DNA of 64,000 nucleotides from Bactericera cockerelli. Taxonomy: Eukaryota > Arthropoda > Insecta > Hemiptera > Triozidae. Made by a program: the position numbers and the translations under genes. The notes under the pieces were generated by a model. That model saw only the letters and a program-made list of their open reading frames with translations, did not search any database and had not been told where the DNA came from. The DNA is taken from positions 12,171,198-12,235,197 of the forward strand of contig CM044961.1 in the NCBI GenBank assembly GCA_024516035.1, given 5' to 3'. This document shows, one piece after another, positions 30,094 through 40,132 of this stretch; position 1 is the first letter of the stretch, and each line of letters opens with the position of its first letter.

Positions 30094-33072
30094 ATGAGTC
30101 AGATACCATTCACCAAGAGAGAGGTAATTATTTACTTCTCGGTATAGGTACATCTAGAAACCAGCAAATGCACCAGTTCTTATAGGATCACCAAAGTTAA
30201 GCAATGTCTAGCGAGGTGAAAACTTTGTGATGCTGGCATTTTAGCCCAACCCAGACTGGGTGAGGTTAATGTGGGTAGTAGGTTTGTGAGTTTCCTGCAA
30301 ATGGAGGCTACCAGCTGCATCTCAAGATGACCTAGCTGTTGAATGGGATGTAATACCCCAGTAAATAATCCATTAAAAAAGATGAGTAATTCACAGCCTT
30401 ATTTTGTAGCTATGAAACTGATGAAACAGCAGCTACTATAGACCCTTGTGGTATGTGTTGTAGTTTGGCCAACCTGTAGTATGACACAATACTTCCCATT
30501 TAGGTGCTGGGTCAACACAAACTCATGGGAAAGTATCCCTTTCAAACAACTGTAATCAAAATTTGATTTTATTTTTGGCTCTGGGGTTTGAACCTGGGAC
30601 CTTCTGTATGACAAGTGAGTATCTTACCACTGAGTTAATTGTGCTCTTGTTTATTGGTTGTTTAATAAATAGATACTTTTTCTGGTGGTATGAAAAACCA
30701 AGATTGGTTTAGCCATTGTTATCATCTTATCATTACTATATATTACTGTTTTATTATACAATAGTCCTCATTTTTGTGCATGCTTTAACATTAAGCTATT
30801 TAGATAGAACTTGAAAAATATACCAAGTTTTCCTTAAAAAATAAAATGAAAAAAAAATATGTGCAATCATACTATAAGAAACCCTTTTCTTCTAATTTTC
30901 AGCAAGCTCAAATTGAAGAGTCCATCTTGAAAACTACCAACTTGAACATTCAGTCCATTCTTAAGCGCACAAAATATAATGAGGTCATCAAGCAGCTCTG
31001 TTATATGTTGGGCTATGAGATCATTCAGATTAAAACCCTCCTGGGGAACGTGGAAGACATGGGAGTATCATTTGGAGGCCCTGTGTTAGTCTTGGATCAT
31101 GTGACCAGTAATGATCATTCAATTAATGAATCGGCTGTGGAGAGACCAAGAAGATCTGTACATATGAGACAGAAGATTGAGAATCTACTTGCAGTGAGGA
31201 GGAAGATAGAGAAATGTGTGAGCAAAGTGATGCACAAGAAATTACAGGCCATGCTCTTCTCTGGTATGTCTATTGGGTTTCTTACATGACCTATTTGGGA
31301 AGAAATTTATTTAATGTTGTTGCTGTAGCACCTAATGATGGCTTCTAACTGGGTCAACTTTTAACTTTTGTTAGGCATTTCAGAGAGTTGTTAACACGTG
31401 TAATAATAATACTACTTTTTAGTGGAAGGTAACTACCAGGTGAGGTTAATGCTTCAAGCATGTTCTACCACCTAACCCTCAAAGTCTTATTATTATATGG
31501 TTGTATACTCAAATATATGAGGAAAATAACATGCATTGGATGAGATTTGAACCTATGGATCTGTATGCTGCCTAGATTACTAGACTAGCACCTTAACCAC
31601 TTGACTACCAATGCACATGTACTTAATGAAGAAATATTTCTTCATTCTAAATTAAGTACATTTCACCCCAAATAATATACTTTTTTTAAAATATGAACTA
31701 TGAAAATGTGAAAGAAGAAATAAAAGTGATTATCTTGTAGGAAGGCATTGCAGTAAAAGTTTATTTTATTCAGAACTAAAGAACAAACGCAACCCAAATT
31801 TATCTACATATATCTTTATTTTTCAGGTAACCGATTTCTCTGTTATTCTAAAGAAAATATGCGGATGGATAAGAATTCAATGCTTTCAAACCTCAAGCAA
31901 ATTGAGAACATGAAACTTCAAGACAAAAAGACCTGTACCGCAACCATAACAGAGTGAGTATAAAATGATCTTTTTGCATGGTTCAGTATACTTTGAGGAT
32001 TTTACAGTCATGTCAGCACATGCTTAGCCCAAAAGAAGCTGCTAAATAGTTTGATTGGCCTATGTTATATCTTCAACAACACCTTGTGGCTGAAAGTACA
32101 GCTAGGGTACCATTGTTTATATCTTTTTCAAACAAACAAAAGAATTTTCCAATCAATGTACTTTTCTCCTGTCATCAGGGATGCAGAGTATGTTGCTGAT
32201 CTGTCTGACATCTACGTAAAGAGAGGCATGGACAATTATAATGCTGTGGAGACTCAGCTTGACATGGAGACTTTAGAACAGGACTATATTCAGTGCAACA
32301 AGGATATGGTAAGTACAAACTTGGTCATGTCTGTACTGTGTACCTGTGAACATGTATGTGTTCTAGTTTTGCCTGTGCATGTCACCAGGGTCAAATATTA
32401 CAAGATATCAAGAAGTTAAGTAACAACTACTTTAAGAGGTACAAAGAGGAAATGTGGCATCCGTGTTGAGCACACTGAAGAAAGAATATGTTTTAAATGA
32501 AATATATTATATCGATTAAAACCTATAAAAAAAAAACTATTCTAATATTAAATTACACAAACTGAGAATTTTTTTAAATTTTTCTACTGACCTGTTCAGA
32601 GATTAGCAGAAAATTTCGGTGTAGCTCACACTGCTAGAACAACAATCAAAATAATCAAAAGCTCTAAAAACAAGGTTGTGTATCTACCATACCTTTTTTC
32701 CTGTTAAATTCAATCCCATGACAAAGTAAGGAGATGACAAATGTCTTGTTGATGAATATTTTAGTGGTGGCTTACAATATATACAATTCTTCTTCATTGA
32801 GCCAAGACTATTCTTAAATTCGGAGCTATGGATTTCCCTTGAAATAATTGCCCTTTCTTTACCCTCAGATCCACATGATGTACCGCAAGTTTGGCAAACG
32901 CTCTGTGGCGTTCTTCAAAAATCTCTATGATGCCAGCATGCAAGAACAACTGGATGACCAATACGTTAGTGTTCCTGTCCAATGTCAGAACTTTCTACCC
33001 TATCTTATGCAGCTAGATCTCGTAAAACGACATCCACACAATGATAGGCTGGTCAGGATGACGAGTTTTTAG
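30094..33072 (+). CDS. Unrecognised five-exon protein, alpha-helical
   Basis: Coding exons: 30094-30123 (ATG, after a 5' UTR acceptor at 30074), 30903-31263, 31827-31953, 32179-32308, 32869-33072 (TAG). All GT-AG junctions and phases agree, giving 283 residues. It starts MSQIPFTKRE|QAQIEESI. The predicted protein is mostly helical and charged (HMRQKIENLLAVRRKIEKCV; IYVKRGMDNYNAVETQLDME; HMMYRKFGKRSVAFFKNLYD). It has no signal peptide, membrane helix or zinc motif I can see. I do not recognise the family; a cytoskeletal or ciliary coiled-coil role is only a guess. The stop codon is immediately followed by the poly(A) end of a minus-strand LINE, so the natural C-terminus or 3' UTR may have been cut by that insertion. 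Confidence 0.8.
30172..30350 (+). repeat. 5S-rRNA-derived SINE
   Basis: 5S-like head AGGATCACCAAAGTTAAGCA followed by ATGTCTAGCG, then body AGCCCAACCCAGACTGGGTG and GGTTTGTGAGTTTCCTGCAA. It lies in the first coding intron of the unrecognised gene. Confidence 0.75.
30400..30650 (-). repeat. tRNA-derived SINE, family D
   Basis: Reverse copy with GTGCTGGGTCAACACAAACT on the plus strand and the tRNA-like head at 30580-30650. Confidence 0.7.
31400..31618 (-). repeat. tRNA-derived SINE, family C
   Basis: Reverse copy: TAGTGGAAGGTAACTACCAG at the left end and the head closing with ACCAATGCAC at the right. CG sites have decayed. Confidence 0.7.
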
Positions 33073-33074
33073 TA

Positions 33075-36000
33075 TTTTTTTTTTTTTTCAACAAAATACT
33101 CTTTATTTATTTTAATTTTACATTATATACATTACATGTTGTGAGTTTATGAGGTACTATTACCCTATTTGTTATGGGTTGTGTTGTACCTCATTTATAA
33201 ATACAATAGAAATTTAAGAGTTAAAAAAATATATATATACATTTTTACTTGAACTACACAAGCTCCATTCTCAGTATTTTGTCACAGAAATAAATTGTAA
33301 AATTATCTACATATTATGTATAATATTTATATTTATACATAGGTATTTGTAACTAAAATGATAAAAATAATACATTAATTTTATGAATTTATATTTACAT
33401 AGGTAATACTAAATTTTATGATGAAGACAATGTATATTATTCCTGTTTTTTTATTTTAAATATGTATTTATAAACAATTTTATGCTACTCTCTTTAAATT
33501 CTTTAATCCACTTTTTTATTAGATTTTTCTTTCTAATATTGTTTTCTTCGTTTTTTATTTCTTCTGGTAAAATGTTGTACAGTTTCTTACCAATAAAAGT
33601 AAAGTGTCTCTTGTATAGAGACTTGCAAACTTTCTCGGTTTTAATATGTCCTGTCTGTCGAGTTATTGTTAGTGTTCTTGTCCAGTTAGGTGCTTGTTTA
33701 TTTGCGTGTATTGCTGTATTGTATAAGTATATGTCTATTGTATTAGGTACGTTAAATATGTCGTAAAGATCTATAGTGTGAAAAAGTCTCGGTTTGTTAA
33801 GTATTATTCTTAGTAAAATATTTTGAGTTCGTCTTAGTTTTTCTATAGTGTTTTGGTAAGCACCACCCCAAGATGTGATACAATACTGAAGAAGAGAGTG
33901 TGCTAACGCAAAATAAATGACTCTGAGAAGGGGTCTGCTACAAACTCCTCTTAGTTGATTGAATACATACATGAGGTGGCGTAGTTTATAGTTTAGGGAG
34001 TCAATATGTTCAGTCCATTTCAGATGTTGGTCAATCAGTATACCTAAATATTTAATTGTTGTTGTTTTTGTTAATTCTGTAGCGTCTTGTTCTGTGTTAT
34101 GTATGTTTAGTCTCGATAGTCTTGGTTGTCCGGCTTGTGTGATTGAAAATGTTATGTAGTTGGATTTCGTTAAATTTAATTTCATAGACATGGAAGAGTA
34201 CCAACACATAACATTTTTCAAATCGTCAGTCGCGAGGTCGTGAGTTTTAGTCCAGTCTTCAGTGGCGTAACATATAGCAGCATCATCAGCATACATGAAC
34301 ACTTTTCCTCTGCTAATTATAGGTAAATTATTTATATATATATTGAATAAATCACAGCTTAAAAGTGTTCCTGTTACAAGAGAATAACTGCTACATGTTA
34401 CTAAAGTTGAGAGTTGTCCGTTAAGTCGTAATTGTTGAGTTCTTTCGCTGAGATATGATTTGAACCAATCTAATGTTATATTTTTTAAACCGATATTTTC
34501 AAGTTGTTGTATTAAAATATTATGTTTTACTGATTCATACGCTTTGGTTATATCTAAAAACACTGTTAGTACTTTTTTATTCGCATTCATGTTTTCTTGA
34601 ATATACGAAGTCAAGTCTAAGGTCGCATCTTCAGTACTTTTTTTCTTTCTAAACCCATATTGGTGACTTGATAATATATTATTTGTTTCCAAATAATTAT
34701 TAATTCTTATCTTCACTGCACTTTCAATGATTTTACTAAAAGTTGTAAGGAGTGAAATAGGTCTATAATTATTCATGTTTTTCTTATCTCCTTTCTTAAA
34801 AATTGGGACTATTACAGCTTTTTTACATATATTTGGAAAAATACCATTTTTTAAACTTAAATTAATTATGTGTAGTAAAGGTGAAATGATGTGTCCAGCA
34901 ATTTGTTTTATTGTTTTAGCCTGAATACTATCATAACCAGGTGAAGTATTTTTTAGTTTAGAAATAATTTTGTGCAGTTCACCAATTTGAACAGGTGTAA
35001 ATGTACTTAGAGTGTTATGTGTTTGTATATTTTGTAATAATTGTAATTGTTGAGTTTGTATTTCTGTAAGTGTAGGTATTGATGTAGCTATTTTACTGCC
35101 TGTTTCACTAAAGAAAGTATTAAAAGTATTTCCAGCTCTATATTTATCTTTTAAACAATCAATTTTTTCATTATCTGTTGTTATTATCTTTATTTCGTTT
35201 TTTGTTTTTGATTTTCTTCCAATAAATTCATTTATTGCCTCCCATTTCTTTTTTGGAGTATTACAAGAATAAATTTCATTTTTTTTGTAAGTTTCTTTTG
35301 CTCTACGCACAGCTTTTGAAACTTTTTTCCTAACATTTTTATAATATGTTGAAAGATGTATATTTTCAGGATTTTTTTTTGATTGAGTAGCTAATTTATC
35401 TCTATTACGAATATATAATACCAATTCAGGAGTAATCCATGGTTTAATATTTTTTATATTATTTGATACTTTTTTTAGTTTTTTACATATATTAATATAT
35501 GATTGCAATTTTTCAATAAATAATGGGCATATAACGTCGATATTATTGTTGTTAATTATTTCAGTCCAACTTTCATTTTTTAATATTTCATCTAATTTGT
35601 TATAGTCAGTATAAATTATTGTTTCACCTTTTTTTCTTTTTTCATTATTAATATTTGAATTCAATATAATTTTGGAGACTATAGAGTAGTGATCAGAAAT
35701 ATTTGTGTTAAAAATAGCAGTGTCTATATTAGATAGATTTTGATCTTTGAATATAACATGATCTATACAGGACTTTGATCCTAGTGTTACACGTGTTGGT
35801 TTGTTTATGCACTGAACAAAACCTAATTCAGATATCATGTTTAAATAATCTTCCTTGGCAGAACTTGTACTTTGGGGTAATATATCAATGTTTATATCTC
35901 CCATTATTAAAGTTTTAGGCGGCAAATTTTGTAAATTTAATAGTTCGTGTAATTCATCTATAAAAATATTAATATTAGATTTAGGAGATCTATATATTCC

Positions 36001-36420
36001 TAGTATAGCTAATTTTATTGTGTTCAATGTCATATCTAAACGAAGGCAGTTTGTCATTGTCATTCTTAATTCAGTAATTTGAACATTTAGGTGATTCTTT
36101 ACAAACATACATAATCCTGCATTTTGATTGAATTTATAATTTGAAAAGTATGATTCAAAACCATTAAAAGAGAAAGTATAAGGTGCCGAAGCATCATGCC
36201 AAGTTTCACTAAAAATTATAATATCAATATTTTCTAAGTAATTTTGTAAATAAACTTCCAGTTCGTTAAATTTACTCTTTAAAGAACATATATTCATATG
36301 GAAGACTGTTAAACCTATCTTTTGAATAAAATTAATTTGTTCATCTATATCTTCACAAGAATAATAATTTTCTTCATTGAAAGCACTGTTACCTATTACA
36401 TCGATTATACTATCCATTTG
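33075..36420 (-). mobile_element. Non-LTR retrotransposon (Jockey/CR1-like LINE)
   Basis: The 3' end is marked by the T-run 33075-33088, the poly(A) tail of a minus-strand element, with an AATAAA-type signal just inside. The 3' UTR runs to 33450 and ORF2 occupies 33451-36417. No ORF1 is seen upstream (36418-36700), so the copy is 5'-truncated or belongs to a lineage without a readable ORF1. The right boundary is uncertain. Confidence 0.85.
33451..36417 (-). CDS. LINE ORF2: AP-like endonuclease plus reverse transcriptase
   Basis: One open frame of 988 residues. The N-terminal third is an exonuclease-endonuclease-phosphatase domain: HMNICSLKSKFNEL, IIIFSETWHD, LIMGDINIDIL and SDHYSIV near residues 40-245. 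The reverse transcriptase follows: VPIFKKGDKKNMNNYRPISL, QYGFRKKKSTEDA, LDITKAYESVKHNIL, and the catalytic YADDAAIC. The usual GVPQGT-LGP motif before YADD is altered to SLVTGTLLSCDLF, losing the conserved Gln-Gly pair context, so this copy may be inactive despite its open frame. No RNase H domain is evident. Clade assignment (Jockey/CR1/L2 group) is from motif style only. Confidence 0.92.
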   Translation of the reverse strand: MDSIIDVIGNSAFNEENYYSCEDIDEQINFIQKIGLTVFHMNICSLKSKFNELEVYLQNYLENIDIIIFSETWHDASAPYTFSFNGFESYFSNYKFNQNAGLCMFVKNHLNVQITELRMTMTNCLRLDMTLNTIKLAILGIYRSPKSNINIFIDELHELLNLQNLPPKTLIMGDINIDILPQSTSSAKEDYLNMISELGFVQCINKPTRVTLGSKSCIDHVIFKDQNLSNIDTAIFNTNISDHYSIVSKIILNSNINNEKRKKGETIIYTDYNKLDEILKNESWTEIINNNNIDVICPLFIEKLQSYINICKKLKKVSNNIKNIKPWITPELVLYIRNRDKLATQSKKNPENIHLSTYYKNVRKKVSKAVRRAKETYKKNEIYSCNTPKKKWEAINEFIGRKSKTKNEIKIITTDNEKIDCLKDKYRAGNTFNTFFSETGSKIATSIPTLTEIQTQQLQLLQNIQTHNTLSTFTPVQIGELHKIISKLKNTSPGYDSIQAKTIKQIAGHIISPLLHIINLSLKNGIFPNICKKAVIVPIFKKGDKKNMNNYRPISLLTTFSKIIESAVKIRINNYLETNNILSSHQYGFRKKKSTEDATLDLTSYIQENMNANKKVLTVFLDITKAYESVKHNILIQQLENIGLKNITLDWFKSYLSERTQQLRLNGQLSTLVTCSSYSLVTGTLLSCDLFNIYINNLPIISRGKVFMYADDAAICYATEDWTKTHDLATDDLKNVMCWYSSMSMKLNLTKSNYITFSITQAGQPRLSRLNIHNTEQDATELTKTTTIKYLGILIDQHLKWTEHIDSLNYKLRHLMYVFNQLRGVCSRPLLRVIYFALAHSLLQYCITSWGGAYQNTIEKLRRTQNILLRIILNKPRLFHTIDLYDIFNVPNTIDIYLYNTAIHANKQAPNWTRTLTITRQTGHIKTEKVCKSLYKRHFTFIGKKLYNILPEEIKNEENNIRKKNLIKKWIKEFKESSIKLFINTYLK

Positions 36421-37197
36421 ATGTGATGTTTATGAAAATAATAAAAAATATGTTTAATATAGTATTATTATGTTTTGTGACATTACAATATTCTGTAAAA
36501 GAATATGAGAAGAAAAGCATTCTGTAGTTCAAGTAGTAGTATGTGAAATATTTATGAATTATTAAATAACAATAGTAACAATAACAAAAAGAAATATATA
36601 CATAAACAAAATGAAAAATGAAAATGAGAAAGGTACATATTTTAGGTAAACAGTATGTTTACCTTCTTTTCTTTTGTTTACTCAAGGCAACCTGTTCCGG
36701 TACAATTTCCAAATTTTGGATTCTTTTACACATATTATTTCTTTAGCTTCAGTACCTACCATGTAAGTTAACTTTTGTTATTCTCCAAGAGAGTTAAAAC
36801 TGATTTAAAACAAAACTATTTTGGTGTCGGATAGACTTACCTACTAAAATTCAATATTTTTTGAAATTTTCTATAAAAAAAACTGTCCGAGTGGGAATTC
36901 AATTTTTTCCCATAGTTGGGCTGGAATGTAACCCTACTTAGGAAATTTTTTGAGATAGATGAACACAAATTCAGAAAATGCAAAATACCAATCTTACTTA
37001 AAATTAACTTACATGGTATTGAAGCTTAAGTGGTGAAATTATGTATACCAACATATTATATTATTGATGTTATGAAACTTATTTTTTGTATGTCCAATTT
37101 ATAAGTAGAAAAGTGAATGGACCAGCCGACCTTGAACATTGTCGCCGTGACGTGCCTTATCTTTTTTTTGTCATTTAAACAGTATGTATGCCTTTGT

Positions 37198-37720
37198 AAG
37201 ATAAACCTGTTCTATGTTAGTCAAGTGGTTAACACGTTCGTTACCAAGCCAATTTTTTCAAGTTTTACGTAGGGACCGGGCGGTAAAGTCGCTGTTGCAA
37301 TGTTGAATCCTGGGGACCAAAATTTTTTTGTTGTTGCATATTTGGCATCGTATTTGTACAAGAATCGATCCTATATCTGTTCTAATACTAACGACCTACC
37401 TCAAAAAGGCCATATATGGATGTCCGGTCCCTCGTTAAAATTTTAATAACAGCCACATGTGTGTTTTCGGTCCCAGAGAAAAAACACAAAAACATCCACA
37501 TATGGCCGTTCGGTAGCGAACGTGTTAAGGCGATTGTATGATAATCCAGGTAGCGTAGAGATCCGTTGGTTCTAATCCGGACCCAATGCATGAATTTTTC
37601 CTTATTAATTTAAGTATATGACCACATAATAATAAGACTCTGAGGGTTAGGTGGTAAAAAATTCTTTAAGCATTAACCTCGCCTGGTGGTTACCTTCCAC
37701 TAAAGAGTATTATTATTGTA
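37198..37720 (+). repeat. tRNA-derived SINE, family C, split by a TTAA-flanked MITE
   Basis: The SINE head begins before 37232 (TGTTAGTCAAGTGGTTAA) and resumes at 37525 (TTAAGGCG...GGATCCGTTGG-like), continuing to GAGTATTATTATTG. The interruption falls exactly at a TTAA in the head. Confidence 0.8.
37233..37524. mobile_element. piggyBac-type MITE (292 bp)
   Basis: Terminal inverted repeats CACGTTCGTTACC and GGTAGCGAACGTG (one mismatch), flanked on both sides by TTAA, the target-site signature of piggyBac elements. No ORF of note. Inserted in a family C SINE. Confidence 0.85.
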
Positions 37721-37724
37721 CTAA

Positions 37725-40130
37725 TATGAGGGTAGATCTTCTTTCCTCGTGAGGAAAATATTGCTGGCAAAGTAATTGTTGCTACTGGATTAATTGTCTT
37801 TTTTCTGCCTTCTGTTTCGCGATGATAATACATAAAAAATGCTTTTATTTTGGTATATTATAAATATAAACTCTTTCAGAAGTTTTTTTCTGACAGAATA
37901 GGAGAAAATGAAAACAGACCTCACCATAATTTGTTCAATCTATACAAGGAGTTTTTATTAAACAAGAAGTCAACAGAGGTTTAAAATATAATATATATTA
38001 TGTATTCATCCGATAAACTTGAATCATACGCTAAAGAAGGTAAGGTTATGTTTTAACAGCTATGAGTATTTTAAATAAGGTATTTCGTAATTTTAATATT
38101 CATAAATATTATGTACTTAGTAAAAGGTAATATTTATCTAAAAATAAATCAAAACCTTCGACATTGATGAGAATAGATTCAATAACGTTTTACATTTAAG
38201 TCACATTTTAGCAATTTAACAAGTTAGGTACTTCCCAAGTGTCCCTGAACGTAAATGAACTCTTGAAAATACACAGGGTTATTTTCTTGGGTCCCGTTGT
38301 CCACGGCAGTGGAATAGTTAAAGTGACTTTGGTTTCCTGGAGGCTGAAGAAAAGACCTTTTTCCATGACTTTGAAGAGGAATAAAATACAATTTATTATA
38401 ATTTCAGTTAAAGTTGTGTAAGTAGAATTTGAGCTTATCAGTCGAAACAATAATCTCACCAATGTGGAAAGCTTTGAAAATCTTGATTCGAACATTCAAG
38501 TACTGTTAAAAACCATGTTGCATAGATTGGGGATCTTGGAACTTGGCTATGTTTTTTTTTTAAATACAAAAACTCAAGTTAGACGTGAGTTCCAATTAAT
38601 AATACATTACTTTTTCAAAACTTGTAAAACGGAGGACTTACGAAAAGTCGAATCTCCTCTTTAAGTTCATATAGAACAAAAAATATTGAAATTCTTTTTT
38701 CCAATTGACTATTGCTGTTTTGTTTGTCTACAATTTTTCTAGCTGTCAGAAAAAAGAAAGTAATTTATGTTTATAGAATGTCTCTTTCTTTGTATAGGGC
38801 GTTCTTCACACCTCACTAACAAGGGATAGAATATCCCTTGTTTAAACTGTCGAAGTAAGACTGACAAGATCCTATACTCCAGCAGTCAAAGCCTTGTGTA
38901 TTTCATTGTTTAAAGGCATTGCTTACAGCAAGGGTAATGTTCTCTTTTTACAATTTCACCGACTTATTTATTATTTAACATAAACTTCCCCAATCTAAGC
39001 CGCTGTTTTGTTAACTTAAAATCCTATTACAGATAAAACTAGACTAGAAACACGATTGCCAATTAAAAAAAAAAAAAAATCTTTATGGTAATTTTTACAT
39101 GTATTAAAAAAATCTTTTCTTCTTCTTCTGGGTTTCTCTGTTAATAATGGCAGGAGAGTTGGCACTATCTCCATAAAGTCCCCAAAAAGCTGAATATTTT
39201 ACTTACTAGTATATTTTTGAACTGCTCTAGGAAAATACGATCAAAGAGTAAAATTTCGGGGTCAGCCTAATTTTTATATTAAAATTAATAGCTATTCCAG
39301 AACTTTATAAACACTCTGTAAAATTCTTTTCTGTTCAGTTAAATGTACATTTATTAAAATTTACACTTCAATTTAATGTGAAATAATTTTAAAAGTTCAA
39401 GAACTTACCATGATGCTTCAATCAATCTTGCAGTTGAGTTTTCGTCGTATCGCTTATTCTTCACATCAGCAGAACATTAAAGACTCGATTTCCGATACCC
39501 ATCCACTTTCTCTCCATGCTGGCCGTTGCTTTACTTCATATTTTTGGGCATAGTAAATTCAGCATAAACCTAAATTTATTTATTTTTACAAAACTGTCAT
39601 TTGTGTTTAGGTTCTGTGTCTCCTGAATTCTCTATATTTCTATAAGTTATCTGTCCGTTATTCAAATACCTCGTAGACTTGTTTTTAATATAGTCTATTT
39701 GGTTATTTTACTAGTATACAATGTTTGGTGTGTTGGGTGAGACTATCAAATTCTTTCATAAATACGCACCTGAGTACCTCTCATCCAACTCGCTAGTAAA
39801 TTTCCATATACATATCTAATTATTCTTTTATTTATCTATGAATTGAACACGAAATTTAGAAAGAATATTGACGCTTTTATGTATAAGCTTCAACGTTTCT
39901 CTCTCGAAATTAGGATCCATTGAAAACTCATTAGATTTATGGCAATTTGTATAAATTGTATGGTTATTCCTTAACATCGCTTGTCCTTATAATAAAAAGT
40001 GCAGAAGTTTTGCAATTTTACAGGTGATTTTTTTTCCAATGTTTTTCTCAAAAATCAACCTGACAGCCTCACAAGATGGGCCAGTTGTATGACGTGTGAA
40101 CAACCCGATACATATCTGGACCAGAAAGTC
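37725..40130. other. Sequence between the LINE region and synaptogyrin, largely featureless
   Basis: Contains a fragment at 38810-38910 resembling 1557-1660 (TTGTTTATACTGCCGAGGTAAGACTG family). A minus-strand open stretch at 38208-38400 is preceded by a plausible splice acceptor (CCTCTTCAAAG) but has no recognisable product. Otherwise nothing. Confidence 0.45.
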
Positions 40131-40132
40131 TC

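Noticed and set aside
38208..38495. Minus-strand frame as an alternative last exon of synaptogyrin
   Set aside because: It has a fair acceptor but no similarity to the family; the exon at 40167-40133 ends in the expected YQQPPAY.
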